From Humulus lupulus (taxonomy: Eukaryota > Streptophyta > Magnoliopsida > Rosales > Cannabaceae): a stretch of 64,000 nt of DNA. Under the pieces are notes generated by a model, which made no database searches, was not told where the DNA came from, and saw nothing but the letters and a program-made list of their open reading frames with translations. The DNA is taken from the NCBI RefSeq assembly GCF_963169125.1, contig NC_084802.1, positions 40,694,607-40,758,606 on the forward strand, read 5' to 3'. Position numbers and translations under genes: made by a program. The number at the start of each line of letters is the position of its first letter. The first letter of the stretch is position 1. This document shows, piece after piece, positions 33,871 to 45,381 of this stretch.

Positions 33871-34953
33871 GCGAGTGCATTCGTTGCCCCTCATGCGGGT
33901 GTTTTGCCTGAGGAAGAACAAACCATCCTACAAGAGATACACTAAGGATTCTGCGGAGATCTCGTTAGGGGAAAAACCTAGCTCTAAAGACATTGAGGCC
34001 GGATTATTTTTGGCCCACACTCAAAAGGATTTGGCCTCGTCATACAGAAATGCGATAAGTGCCAACGCTTTTCCATGGTTGCTCGGGAAATGCCCATGGA
34101 GTTAACCATAATTTCATCGCCCTGTCCATTTGCAGTATAAGTAATCGACCTGCTTGGTTCATTACCAACAGGAAAAGGAGGTGTTCGCTATGCCGTCGTC
34201 GCCATCGACTACTTTACGAAGTGGGTTGAGGTCGATCCTTTCACGACCATAACCTTGAAGAGAATCTTGGATTTTGTCCTGAAGAACATCATATGTCATT
34301 TTGGGCAACCGAAGAAGATCGTGTCTGACAATGGAACTCAGTTCGATAGTGATCTTTTCACGAACTTTTGTGAGAAGTACGACATAACTAAGAGTTTCTC
34401 TTCAATGTGAGGCTGTAAATAAAACCCTAAAGGAGAGTTTAAAGAAATTACTAGCGCCAAGGGATTATGGCTCGAGCAGCTCCTGCAAGTACTTTGGGCA
34501 TATAGGACCTTACATCGCACGTCCACGGGGCACGCTCCCTTCTCTTTAACCTTTGAAAGTGAGGCTATGCTACCACTTGAAGCGCTAGTGACGACACATA
34601 GATAGAAAACCTTCGTTCAAGATCGAAACCATGAATTGCTCAATGCATCTCTAAATATGATCAAGGAAAAGCGGGAAGAGGCACAATTATTGCTCACCCA
34701 TTATCAGTGGAGAATCACTCATTACTTTAACTCGAAGGTAAAAGGACGCAGACTCAAACTGGGTGATTTAGTGCTTTGAATGGTATTTTTGGTCAGCAAG
34801 GATCCTAAAGATGTTGTATTGGGATTGAATTGGGAAGGACCATACAAGATCGTGGAAATTTTACATGAAGGAACCTTCAAACTAGCTCGTTTATGTGGAG
34901 AGTTAGTACCACGGACCTGGAATGCTCTACTTCTTAAAAAATACTATCAGTAA
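33871..34953 (+). pseudogene. Tat-2 integrase
   Basis: The zinc-binding part is decayed. The core shows IDLLGSLPTGKGGVRYAVV (first aspartate), IVSDNGTQFDSDLF (second aspartate) and CEAVNKTLK-like text across a frameshift near 34408 (glutamate). The C-terminal region (KGRRLKLGDLVL, NWEGPYKIVEIL, TWNALLLKKYYQ) ends at the stop 34951-34953. There is no chromodomain, as expected of Tat. At least three frame changes; not functional. Confidence 0.82.
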
Positions 34954-35868
34954 TAGGACGGCATTGTTAATTTTTGATGTTTTCAGTATTTTTCCGTGTA
35001 AGGCTTATTTATAAAAGCCATTCTATTTAAATAACACAAGATCGCTACGTAATTTAGACATAGAACCAATATTTTTATCTTATTCTCGGGATGTATCATG
35101 TACTCATTTTGTAAAAGCGACCTAGAATATCCATAAATTCTGATCGCTTGGGGGCCATATAACCCTCGAAGAGTCTTTAAAAGTATTTAGAGTATTTGGA
35201 TATAATTCGAAACTTAGAATTTGGAAAATTGGTTATTCAACGACTTTTTATTGCTCGAATTTTCAAAGAAATTCAAAGAAACAAAACTTAGAATTCAACT
35301 AAGGAATCCTAAATATAAATAGGTCTGAGGCCTAATTCCTAATAGGTATAACGCTATTAGGCGGGAAAACTTCTAGATATAACCAGGTCCGAGGCCTGAT
35401 TCCTAACAGGTATAACAGTATTAGGCGAGCGAACTCCTTGATATAACCGGGTCTGAGGCATGATTCCTAACAGGTATAACGCTATTAGGCGGGCGAAATC
35501 CTGGTTATAACCAGGCTCGATACTTATTCCTAACAGGTATAACACTATTAGGCGAGAAAATTCCTTGATATAACCAGGACATCGACCAGAATTAATTGAT
35601 CGAGCCATCAGAAATATATCTCATTCTAAAGATCACCCCTATGATTGTGAGTGTGCAAGGACTTAAAATTCATAAGCATAGCAAGATACTGGATTAAGGG
35701 GAACAAATATAGATCACAAAGTAATGAACATGTGCTAACAGATATATGAATATTACGAGGAGAAATAACCCCGAACTAAGCTCGAAGGCGATTGTTTCAA
35801 CTTTTGAAAACTGGATTTCAAGGGATATTTTTTGAAAGAAAAAAAATAAGATGAGGGCGCCCTAAACA
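34954..35868. other. Noncoding 3' region of Tat-2
   Basis: Between integrase and the antisense ORF. Apart from the 64-base tandem repeat (35313-35583) I see no ORF or RNA gene. Confidence 0.7.
35313..35583 (+). repeat. 64-base tandem repeat in the Tat-2 3' region
   Basis: Four full units starting ATATAAC or a variant at 35313, 35377, 35441 and 35505, then a partial unit at 35568. Each has CAGGTATAACGCTATTAGGCG or close. Spacing is 64, 64, 64 and 63. Confidence 0.95.
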
Positions 35869-36193
35869 TCACTGAGCTCCGGTAACTTGCCCTTGGGATG
35901 TCACCTCATCGTCGCCTCCTTGAGTGGCTCTAGAAGCTTCCACGGTCTCGGAGGGCTCTTGCAAGAGTCTGCTGTGGAACATGGAAAGATAACGCTCCCA
36001 GAGCTCAACATCCAGAAACAAAAAATATCCTTCCTAGTTATATGCCTAGTACCGGTACAACATCTCCTCCAGGGCATTCATTTCCTCGACAACATCCAGC
36101 TTTGCCTGCTCAGCAATCTACTTTGCCTTCTCAACATCCTGCTTCGCCTTCTTAGCATCCTCCTTAGCTCTGTCCTCAACCTCGGACAATTTC
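35869..36193 (-). pseudogene. Tat-2 antisense ORF, C-terminal remnant
   Basis: On the minus strand a coiled-coil stretch (LSEVEDRAKEDAKKAKQDVE) is followed by EEMNALEEMLYRY, a stop, then VELWERYLSMFHSRLLQEPS and a stop at 35869. The wording is familiar from plant Tat antisense ORFs. Tek-F cuts it at 36194 and the N-terminal part is missing beyond Tek-F. Two in-frame stops interrupt it. Confidence 0.65.
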
Positions 36194-37964
36194 TGTAACG
36201 TCCTCCTAATCCAGAACTATTACACTGTGTACTTTAAATAGTCCTAGATTAGTTAATCAAGTCCATTGATTATAAACATGTAACTAAGGTTAATGACAAG
36301 GGTTAGGGTTTAAAATTTTGGTCAAAAGGAAAAGTTGACTTTTCATTTAAAAGTTTAGTATATACATGGGATCCTAAAATAATGTAAACATGTGTTTTAA
36401 AAGGTTATACAGTTCAAAAGTTACAACCAGCCGACCTAAGCAGCAAAATAGGGTTTAACCCCTAGTTTCTCTGAGAAACCCTCGGCAGTGGTGGTCGAGC
36501 AGCCGCATATGTACACACTGCCTTTGAACCTCTCCAACTCATGGCTGCTCCAGCTTCCCTTTCCCCTTATCTACATCACATACCACCCGTGAGCCGAGAC
36601 CGAATAAGAAAACTATAAACAAGTGCATGAACAGTAAGTACAAATTCCATATGCATATCTAGCATGCCCAGTAGTAATAACCTACTCATGCATGCATAAA
36701 ATTACAGATAAATAATTATAAGATCATTCTGGGGTCCACTGCCTTGAATAGATGACCATAGAGTCAACTCGGGGCCTTATGCCCTATATAAGTTACTATA
36801 GAGCCACACCGGGCCCTTTTCCCTAGGTCAGAGTAACTATCCATAGAGCTAGCCAAGTGCTTTTTTTTTTCCCAAACGACCATAGGGTTGGCCAACATAA
36901 TAATACATCCCTGATTAGGCCTAAGCCTCTCGACCAGCGCACAGTGTGCTATTGACCCCCTTGACTAATAAGTCAATGCCTTAACCAGATATTCAGATAA
37001 CCAGATAAATAGATAACCATATACAGATAACCAGATACAATTAAGCATACTTCAAATAATACAAGTATGCATACATATTAATCATATATCTCAGCCAATT
37101 AAATACAAACATAGAAATAACCATATTACTTAACGGGGTCGAGCCCTAAATACGCAGATAATCACATTTAACACATACTAAGCGCATTTTTCTAACCTCG
37201 GGTCAGAGTGCAACATATAATAAGAAAGACCCTTGAGCATGATCATGGTTCCCAGCCTCTAGCGGTAACCTAGTCACAACCGTAATATAGAATCATGTCA
37301 ATAACGAGCAAATAAAGGATTCTGGACCAAGTCCTAGCCTCTCGGACATCAAATTCTACTAAACCGGGTTGTAGAATCGATCCCACGCCCCTAAGCCTGA
37401 GTTCCCGCAATCAAGACCTTCCCGGGGCTCGAAAGCCCTTCAAGCGTCGCAACCCAAGGCCCAAGAGCCACGACCCACCCCTAGGCAGAGAGCCCAAAGG
37501 CTTTCCTTTGGAACACACGCATCGCGACTCTCCCTGCAAGCGTCGCGGCTTAAATGGAGGTTCAACAACTCCTTCTCCCTTTCGTTCGTGAGAGCCATGG
37601 TGCCCCAAGAACAGGGTCACGGTTCGACATGAAAACCCAGTTTTTCCCTCATTTTCTTCAAGCCAAAACACACCAAAAACCCAACCAAACATAGCCAAAT
37701 CTCAAAAACAAAGTTCCCAATCAACTTAGCACTTCATAAGCCTCAAACACATCCCCAAAAAACAAGCTTAAAACTCCTCACAATACCAAATTAAGATTTA
37801 AGTTTTCAAAACTAAAAAACTCAACTAAAATTAGAGAAAACATGAATTGAGGCTAGAAACCGATACCTCTGCTACCAAAAAAACGCTAAGCATTTCCCCA
37901 AGCAATCTCGAGCCTAAGCTAGCTTCGACTCCCCTTAGATCACAAGAAATTTCAAAGAATATGT

Positions 37965-38008
<44 letters not shown>

Positions 38009-38662
38009 ATGGTTGGGAGAGTGAAAAAAAGAGCTGATAGAGTTCTAAGTGTTTTTTTTCCTGTTTGTTGTTAGCTTACTTAGAGTTCAAGTAACTCTAA
38101 GCAAATCTCAAGGCGCGGGGTACCAAAAAAGTCCCTGAGGGTAAAATAGTCAAAATTCCTTAAATTCCCTCCTAATCTCACTAACTCTGAATATATCCTC
38201 AAATATTTATTCTCATTACCCGATATCCTGGTAATGTGCTAAATACCCAAAATACCCCTTGACTCACAACCCAAAGTTGCGTATTTGGTTCTGTTGTGAC
38301 TCTCCCACTAACTTGCTCCCTAGGATCGTCTCATGCCGAGTAACCTAAACATATCCACATAATAATGTGGCCTCACAGATATATCACATATATTCCAAAT
38401 ATACCCGTAACGGGCCAAATTACGAAAATTGCCCTTCTAATAAGAAACATGCCCGCATGCTAATTTAATACACCTAAACTTGAATATCTAGTCATATTAT
38501 AATATAACTGACGTAATTATATAATGATACACATATATATATATATCACATAAACACATATTTCATAAGTAAATCACATATATTCAAGTAGTTCTCCATA
38601 ATTTGCCATCTTGGCCCCCTAATCAAGGCCCTAAGCCTTATTAAGTAATTTAGGACATTACA
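36194..38662 (-). repeat. 3' LTR of Tek-F
   Basis: Starts TGTAACGTCC and ends GGACATTACA on the plus strand. Contains a 40-base tandem repeat (about 36720-36840), a GCGACGCTTG-type GC-rich block (37440-37560), a splice-donor-like site (37195) and a long GA run. 2,469 bases. Confidence 0.88.
37969..38005 (+). repeat. GA microsatellite in the Tek-F LTR
   Basis: About 18 GA units. In LTR sense it is a CT run near the expected transcript leader. Confidence 0.95.
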
Positions 38663-38680
38663 ACTATCCCTTCCTTACAG
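38663..38680 (-). promoter_or_regulatory. Polypurine tract of Tek-F
   Basis: On the minus strand TAAGGAAGGGATAGT meets the LTR start TGTAATG. Similar tracts lie before the Tek-H and Tek-I 3' LTRs. Confidence 0.7.
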
Positions 38681-38689
38681 GAATTTCGT

Positions 38690-39843
38690 CATCGAAATTT
38701 TTCCCAAGCAACTCGAGATAATGATCCCATATATCTGACTCTAGCTCCCAGGTCTCTTCCTCGACCTTGCTGTTCCTCCATAATACCTTAACCAAAGGTA
38801 TAGTCTTGTCCTCAAGACCTTATCCTTCCAGTCTAATATCTAAATTGGCTGTTTCTCATAGGCTAAATCTGTCTTCAGTTCCAAATCCTCGTAACTCAAG
38901 AAATGAGTCTCATCTGATGCATACTTTCTTAACATGGAAATATGAAATACGTTGTGCACACTATACAGTGCTGGGGGTAAGGCCAACCTATAGGCCACCT
39001 AATCGATCCACTCCAGGATCTCAAATGGTCCAACAAACCTAGGGCTCAACTTGCCCTTCTTCTTAAATCTCTTCACTCCTCTCAGTTGTGAAACCCTAAG
39101 GAAGACATAGTCTCCCACTTGGAACTCCACGCTCCTCTGCTTTTGGTCTGAATAAATTTTCGGTCTACTCTGAGACACGAGCATCCGAGCTCCAATCTTT
39201 TCAATAGCCTCGGTGGTCCTCTGAACGGCCTCAGGTCCCAAATATTTACTCTCACCCATCTCATCACAGTGGATGGGCGATCTACACTTCCTACCATATA
39301 ACATCTCATAAGGTATCATTCCAATAGTCGATTGGTAGCTGTTATTAAAGGAAAACTCAATCAGAGAATAATATTTACTCCAGGATCCTTCAAAGTCCAA
39401 TACACATGCTCTCAGCATGTCCTCTAATATCTGGATAGTCCTCTCAAAATAACCATTCATTCGAGGATGGTATGCTATACTGAACTTTAGTAGTGTACCC
39501 ATCACCTTCTGTAAACTTTCCCAAAACATGGAAGTAAAGATAGGGTCCTTATCCAACACGATAGACCTCGGAGTCCCATGAAGGCGCACTATCTCTCTCA
39601 CATAGAGATTTGCATACTGGTCTAATGTGTAGTTCATCCTCACTGGTAAAAAGTGATTTGACTTCGTATACCAGTCCATGATGACCCAGACTGATTCATG
39701 CTGGCCCACTATCCTGGGCAACCCACCACAAAATCCATCATGATGTCCTCCCACTTCTACTATGGGATATCCAAAGGTTGTAGTAGCCATTCTAGTCTCT
39801 AGTGCTCTGCCTTGATCTATTGACAGGTCAGGCACTTTGCCAT
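38690..39843 (-). pseudogene. Tek-F integrase and broken chromodomain
   Basis: An open 278-codon segment (39835-38999) covers the integrase core: PRSIVLDKDPIF (second aspartate), YFERTIQILEDMLRAC (glutamate), [20 protein letters not shown] and the C-terminal GDYVFLRVSQLRGVKRF. A stop at 38999 (in WID*VAYRLALPPAL) is followed by more frame, then a frameshift in the chromodomain near 38820. The first catalytic aspartate region is changed (TTTFGYPIVEVGG). The chromodomain would target insertion to heterochromatin in an intact copy. Confidence 0.82.
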
Positions 39844-39848
39844 GTATT

Positions 39849-40958
39849 TGTTAGAGAATATATATTATTGCTCAATGGAAATATGGAAAATCCAATATGC
39901 AACTCTATGCAAAAAATACAATAGACAAGGTAATTGATTAAATAAATATTACAACTCAATTGCTCAAAATACAAGTAGATAGAAATAAGAGAAGGAAGAG
40001 AATTATAAGAACTAAAACCCTAAAACAAAAGACACCAATAAATATGTAAATAGAAATAGAAGAAGAGGATTAAAAACTCAATACAATAATAATACAAGAA
40101 GAACAACATAATGAAAAGATCAATGAAAAAACAAACTCCCACACAACCAAAGTGTAGAGTAGTGGGGATCACCAACTTGAACAAGATTCAAAACCTTTGT
40201 CCAAAAGCTTATTTCATCCTATTCTCTAAGCACTAAGGGATCTCTCTAGGAAATAGCTCTCTGGAATTATCAAGTCTCTATGGTGTATTTTCCAGCCAAG
40301 TGCTTTGTGGATGGAAAATGGTGTGTCTTACAAGTGAGCATTAGACTCCTATTTATAGAGTTTGAGATACTCCTTTGAATTTCAAATTCCACCAACCCCC
40401 ATGGCTGTTACAAATGTTTAAATGGATTTTTATGGAATTAAAATGGAGATTTGGGAGTTATTTGGGATGTTAGAACTGTTCAATTTGGGAAAAACTGAAA
40501 AACCATATAGGCTGTCAGCCTCATTGGCCGCGACCAAGACTTTTCAGTGGCCGCGGCCACTGGCTTCTGTCCCCCAGGCCACGACCACTGAAAGTCAATG
40601 GCTGCGGCCACAGGCCATTTTCAGCACAAAAAAATCATTTTTCCAAAACGTCCCAAATCCTTTCCCACATGATTTTGTAACCTCCAAACACCTATTGGGA
40701 GTTAAAAACATGTCTCCAACAGCCATATTTCATCATGGCTTTGTGAAATCCAATCTCAAATGTGTAACATATAATATACACATTATTGGGTAATATTTGG
40801 GTGTTACAAATTTGTAACTGATTTTGTAACTCCAAAATATGTCACATTTGGGCACACCCATGTGTCTAATTTTTTGTGACTCTCAATAATATGTTACAAG
40901 GTGTGACAAATCACATTTGTGTGAAAAATCACATTTTGTCACATTATTTAATCTAACA
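39849..40958 (-). repeat. LTR-L: solo LTR inside Tek-F integrase
   Basis: Ends are perfect inverted TGTTAGA/TCTAACA. The target duplication is GTATT (39844-39848 and 40984-40988), but 25 extra AT-rich bases (40959-40983) sit between LTR and right copy. On the minus strand the start TGTTAGATTAAATAATGTG suggests a copia-type LTR. It contains a TATA box and CGCGGCC-rich repeats at 40525-40615. Confidence 0.8.
40350..40358 (-). promoter_or_regulatory. TATA box of LTR-L
   Basis: CTATAAATAGGAG on the minus strand, a canonical plant TATA box. Confidence 0.6.
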
Positions 40959-40983
40959 TTATATTATATGAAATAATACAATA

Positions 40984-41713
40984 GTATTCAATCACGTCCA
41001 TCTTCATCCCAGGCCACAATATAAAGGTTTCCGATCCTGGTACATCTTCGTGGTGCCTGGTACATCTTCGTGGTGCTTGGATGTAGAGATTAAGGGGTAG
41101 TATGAGATTCATCCAGATCTCCCATTTGATCCCAATGACCATTGAAACACAAATTCGATCCATGCACCTCAATAAGCCCATGTCTGACATTGTATAGTCC
41201 TTAGTCACTCCAGCTAGGATGTCCCCTTTAATCTTTCTCAATTGTGGGTCACTCAACTGTTTCTCTTTGATCCTCTGTAAAAGCGTAGACTGCAAGGTGA
41301 TGTTGGCTAATTGGCACACCACTAGCTCAATACCTGCTCTAGTCATATCCTCTTCCAACTCTTTGGATATCTTCCTTGAACTATATAATTGTCCCGAACC
41401 ATTCCGGCTTAAGGCATCTGCCACCACATTGGATTTCCCTGGGTTATAAAGGATCTCACAATCATACTCCTTCACCAGCTCTAACCAATGCCTCTGTCTC
41501 ATGTTCAAGCCTTTTGGGTGAAGAATTATTTCAAACCTTTGTGATTAGTGTGTATCTCACACTTCTCACCATACAAGTAGTGCCACCACACCTTCAGTGC
41601 AAAAACCACTACTGCAAGTTCTAGATCATGTGTAGGGTACCTCTGTTCATAATCCTTCAGCTGGCGTGACGCATAGGCAATCACATTTCCTGTCTGCATA
41701 AGGACACAACCTA
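40984..41713 (-). pseudogene. Tek-F RNase H and integrase zinc-binding region
   Basis: On the minus strand [22 protein letters not shown] and [13 protein letters not shown] are RNase H motifs; LELVKEYDCEILYNPGKSNV and VVADALSRN complete it. A linker leads to a damaged zinc-binding region ending in GMKMDVIEYY where LTR-L enters. Frames shift near 41530 and 41090. Confidence 0.82.
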
Positions 41714-42360
41714 AAATCCCCCATTTTTTTACACTTATAATCGGATGATCCTCTTTCAAAACCCAAAAAATTCCCCTTTTTTTTTTTGCTCATTATTTCT
41801 AATCAGCCATAGTACTATTGTTTTTGGCCTAACAAAAACCCATATGAAACTCGAACATAACCGAAGTAAGAAATTATACAAGAAAATTTCATAAAAAATA
41901 TTGAAAAATAAGAATATTAAATTTAAACTGGATATAAAGATACTTACAGTTGGGTTTTTCGGCCGAGGAAGTGATGACAACACCAAGGATAATAGCTTGG
42001 GAGCTTCTAAAGAATGAGGGAATGTTGAAGGGTTTGAAGGTGTTTTGAGAAGGAAAAGGAAATTTTTTTAATGCAAAGGTGGTAAGGTTCAGGTCTATTT
42101 CTCCTATTTATTTGTAAACTTCAGGAACCAATCTAGGCCACCCGATTAGGCCAGTTCGAGATCCAAGGGAGTAGGTTAAATAAACCCTGCGGCAGCAAAA
42201 AGTTGATAAGACTGTTGTCACAGTACTTAAAACCTGAACATGCACCATTTAATGACTGACACATGTCTCGCACTCGAGTTAGTGGGTGGGCATGCTTTCA
42301 TATAACAAAAGCCTAAAAGCCCCAATTGTGCATGTCATAGTTGACGTCATGGATGAGTAC
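41714..42360 (-). other. Noncoding 3' region of Tat-2 with upstream part of the antisense ORF
   Basis: No ORF with support. On the minus strand an A/T box AAATAAATAGGAG at about 42095-42115 could serve the antisense ORF, by analogy with Tat-1. Confidence 0.5.
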
Positions 42361-42375
42361 GAGCTTGGGCGCAAA
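42361..42375 (+). promoter_or_regulatory. Polypurine tract of Tat-2
   Basis: GAGCTTGGGCGCAAA abuts the LTR start TGTTGTACCCC. Wording is typical for Tat elements (GCTTGGGGGCAAA). Confidence 0.75.
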
Positions 42376-43142
42376 TGTTGTACCCCAAAATAAATACGAA
42401 CTGAATCACTCAGCACGGGGTACAACTGGCAGACAAGCACATGAAGAAAGCGTACAGATAGAATATCTAATTAAATCTGGAGTGAGTAGCTCGAGTTCAA
42501 CTTGATAGCTTACGACAACCAGATAATCTTCAGATCGACTCTTGTGCCAACAGCCTAGTTCGAGATGCGTGATGGCCAGATAGCCTTTTTGAAACTCTGA
42601 ACTTAGCTCGTGTTAGAATAGGTTAGTTCTGAGGCATCCAGCTCGAAGGAAGTGACCAGCTCGCAAAAGCCTAGTAATGACGCACAGTGAAGGATCCAAA
42701 AGACTTAGAGACTCCTTATACTCTCATTAATGCCCATATTTTATTACACATTTATTACCCGACATAATGGATGTAAATTATATAGGCAATCATACCCTTA
42801 TGTAAATGGGAGGTTATCCATATTTATTATTTACCATACATATGTACGTGGTGACCCAAAGTTGTCCAGGAAAATCCTTTATAAATACCAGGGGAATGGA
42901 TAGAAAAAGCGATCGATTCTTTATATACTAAAACTTTGTTGAAATTGTCATCAACAATTTCTCCAAGAGCCTAAATAAATCAACAAAATTGTCTCGTGGA
43001 CTAGGTGAATTATAGCAAGTGAACCACATAAAAGTGTGAGTGTTTGTGATATTTTTCATTTGTTCAATTACTGTTTAGCAAAAGCCTAGTATCTTTATTG
43101 TCGGATTTCTTAATCCACTGTTGGTGAGAAGCTGCGTCAACA
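42376..43142 (+). repeat. 3' LTR of Tat-2
   Basis: 767 bases, starts TGTTGTACCCC and ends GCGTCAACA; followed by the duplication TATTC. Contains the promoter region that the 5' copy lost. Confidence 0.92.
42879..42887 (+). promoter_or_regulatory. TATA box in the Tat-2 3' LTR
   Basis: TTATAAATACC, with a leader beginning about 30 bases later (AAGCGATCG region). Confidence 0.55.
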
Positions 43143-43531
43143 TATTCATCTTTATTTTCCCTATCTTTTTCTGAGCTTGTGGTATGATTGTATACCACTT
43201 ATGCCCCCTTAAATTCATTTGATTGAGAGATCTTAGGTTATCGAACACCGAGAGCTTGTGAAAAATAACAAATAAAAATGATGAAAATGAATTAGCATTT
43301 TATTTATAGGAGGCCTCATTAAAACCTTTGAGATCAAACCCCGTGGGAAAATCTCAAGAAGGGAAAAAAGTGCCTTTGGGAAAATATAAGCTTGGTTATA
43401 ACTAAATAAACATCATTCCAAAATTTATTGTTAATATGGTCGTAGATGCTCAACGTTCCAAGCTCGTGGGACCCGTTCTCCTTTCAATTGAGCTAGTTTA
43501 TAGACTCCAGGTCGAATGAAGGATTCAATTT
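43143..43531. other. Noncoding 3' region of Tat-1
   Basis: Starts with the right TATTC of Tat-2 and leads to the Tat-1 integrase stop. No repeat like the 64-base array of Tat-2. Confidence 0.6.
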
Positions 43532-44510
43532 TTAAAGTCCTTCCCAATTAGGTCTGAGCACGCCTGCACAAGGATCTCGTGTGGCCAAAAATACGCGCCT
43601 CAGCACCATGTATCCTAACCCAAAATGTCTTTCTTGAACCCTTTTATTGAAACATCTTGTAGCCCTTTGTTGGTATGCAACATTTTTAAGCTGGGCTTCA
43701 TCTTGCTTTCCCTCAATTAGATCTAGGGATTCCTCGAGCTGGGATTGGTTTGAGTCTTGGTCATATGCTTCACGTCGTATAGTGGGAATTCCAACCTTAA
43801 CTGGTAGCATTGTCTCAAAGCCATAGGCTAGGGAGAATGGTGTGTGTCTGGTTGATGTTCGATCGGTTGTCCTATAGGCCCATTTTTTCTTTAGCTTCTT
43901 CAAGCCTTTTCTTCATAGAACTCTTCAGAGTCTTGTTTAGGGCCTTGACCAGACTATTTGCTTGGGGATGGGCCACCAAGGAGAAGCTTTTAATAATCCT
44001 ATTTTTCTCACAGAATTGTGTAAAAAGCTCGCTGTCGAATTAGGTTCCATAGTCTGAAACTATCTTCCTTGGCATCCCATATCTGGAAATGATGTTTTTT
44101 ACCACAAAGTTTAGAACCTTCTTCGAGGTGATTGTGGCCAGAGGTTCAGCCTCGGTCCATTTGGTGAAGTAGTCCACGACGACTACTGCATATTTGACTC
44201 CACCTTTTCCCGTTGGTAGGGATCCAATGAGATCAATTCCCCACACCGCGAATGGACAAGGGGAACTCATTATGGTGAGCTTGGTTGGTGGAGCTCGCGA
44301 CACCGAGGAAAACCGCTGACATTTATCGCAGCATTTTACGTATTCAAATGAGTCTGCCTTTAATGTTGGCCAAAAATATCCCTGTCTAATTACTTTCTTC
44401 GAGAGGTTGTGTCGCCTAGCGTGATCTGCACAAAATTCTTCATGGACTTCCTCTAGGATTTTCTTAGCTTCGGGAGGGGTTACACAGCGTAATAACGTCA
44501 TGGAATATCC
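43532..44510 (-). pseudogene. Tat-1 integrase
   Basis: The first 153 codons (44501-44040) are open and hold the zinc-binding pattern (HEEFCADHARRH, CDKCQRF) and the core start GIDLIGSLPTGKGGVKYAVV (first aspartate) with IVSDYGT (second aspartate; asparagine to tyrosine next to it). A stop follows where CAG is expected. The third catalytic position reads VKALNKTLK, lysine in place of the glutamate, consistent with GAG to AAG. A frameshift near 43880 leads to TSTRHTPFSLAYGFE and the C-terminal region to 43532. Confidence 0.85.
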
Positions 44511-44516
44511 TTGTCT

Positions 44517-45143
44517 TTACAGTCTCCCCTCCGAGATAGTGTACCTTAGTACTTTGTACATTAGTTTCTGGGCCTCGTTTCTGTCCATGGGAAGGTTCCC
44601 ATTTTTGAGATAGTTGATTATAGGTGTCATCCATGTAGGCTGCGAATCTATCATGTCAATTTCGACCTTGTCGGGCTCGGTTATGCTAGGTTCCGACAAG
44701 AACTCTACTGGTACCACGTTGACTATGCCAACCTCTCTGGTTGTGGCTAGTCGAGCTAGGGCATCTGCGTTCAAGTTCTGTTCTCGCAGAACCTGCTCGA
44801 TCACGTAGAACTCGAATTGTTCGAATGCCTTTTTGACATTTTCCAGGTTTGCTGCCATCTTAATCCCCCAAGCCTGGTACTCTTCTAACACTTGGTTGAA
44901 TACTAATTGAGAATCGATATAACAGTGTATGGCTTTAGCTTTTAGCTTGGTAGCTATTCGGAGTCCTACTAGCAGTGCCTCATATTCATCTTCCTTATTT
45001 GTAGCCTCGAAGCCGAACCTTAAGGTCGAGTGAAACTTGCTTAATGCGGGGGTTATGATCACAATGCATGCCCCCGATCCCGCCTCATTGGAAGATCCAT
45101 CGACATTAAGTCTCCACACTCGTGGGCGGGGGTTGTGACTCAT
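44517..45143 (-). CDS. Tat-1 second (archaeal-type) RNase H and connection domain
   Basis: An open 208-codon stretch. LNVDGSSNEAGSGA (aspartate), EDEYEALLVGL (glutamate), HCYIDSQLVFNQVLEEY (aspartate) and NADALARLATT (aspartate) give all four catalytic acids. A tail with TWMTPIINYL follows. It is the best kept part of Tat-1. Degrades RNA in the hybrid during reverse transcription in an intact element; here it is part of a dead pol. The start is arbitrary because it was internal to a polyprotein. Confidence 0.82.
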   Translation of the reverse strand: MSHNPRPRVWRLNVDGSSNEAGSGACIVIITPALSKFHSTLRFGFEATNKEDEYEALLVGLRIATKLKAKAIHCYIDSQLVFNQVLEEYQAWGIKMAANLENVKKAFEQFEFYVIEQVLREQNLNADALARLATTREVGIVNVVPVEFLSEPSITEPDKVEIDMIDSQPTWMTPIINYLKNGNLPMDRNEAQKLMYKVLRYTISEGRL

Positions 45144-45381
45144 TCATCGGTGAGTCTACCAAGGCCTGACCTTTTATCGTCGTTCTCGGGTTGCCTGAGT
45201 TTGACTGCCCATTTTAATTGTCTCAAGATGCTTCAGGTTTCGCTAGTATCTGTCTTAGCAGCTGATTGATCAACACATGAATAAGGTGCACTTGAAAGTA
45301 AGGTCAACGCTTTCAAGATGCATGGACCAGACATAGTGCTAGTTTTTCCATCAAAATATATCTTGATTCGACTCCTAGCAG
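45144..45381 (-). pseudogene. Tat-1 linker between the two RNase H domains
   Basis: Several stops. Ends at AGCAG (45377-45381), the left target duplication of Tek-H. Confidence 0.6.

Larger units (their letters stand above)
36194..41713 (-). mobile_element. Tek-F: chromovirus, 5'-truncated, with LTR-L inside
   Basis: On the minus strand it keeps RNase H, integrase, a broken chromodomain, a purine tract and the 3' LTR. Gag, protease and most of RT are absent; homology starts at GCVLMQ near 41711. The left flank ATTTC has no clear partner on the right, in line with truncation. Confidence 0.85.
18432..43142 (+). mobile_element. Tat-2: Ty3/gypsy Tat-lineage element expanded by nested insertions
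   Basis: Bounded by TATTC duplications (18427-18431 and 43143-43147) and by LTRs starting TGTTG and ending TCAACA. In order on the plus strand: primer site, gag, CCHC-like motif, protease, RT, first RNase H, second RNase H, integrase, a 64-base tandem repeat, an antisense ORF remnant, a purine tract and the 3' LTR. Four insertions interrupt it (Tek-B in protease, Tek-C in the RT catalytic box, LTR-M in the second RNase H, Tek-F in the antisense ORF). The 24.7-kb span is about half foreign DNA. All reading frames carry stops or shifts. Confidence 0.88.

Noticed and set aside
37411..37698. 95-codon minus-strand ORF
   Set aside because: Lies in the GC-rich block of the Tek-F LTR; no similarity to any domain I know and not kept in related LTRs.
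43143..43531. Host gene exon
   Set aside because: It is contiguous with Tat-1 on both sides once Tat-2 is removed; AT-rich and without coding signal.
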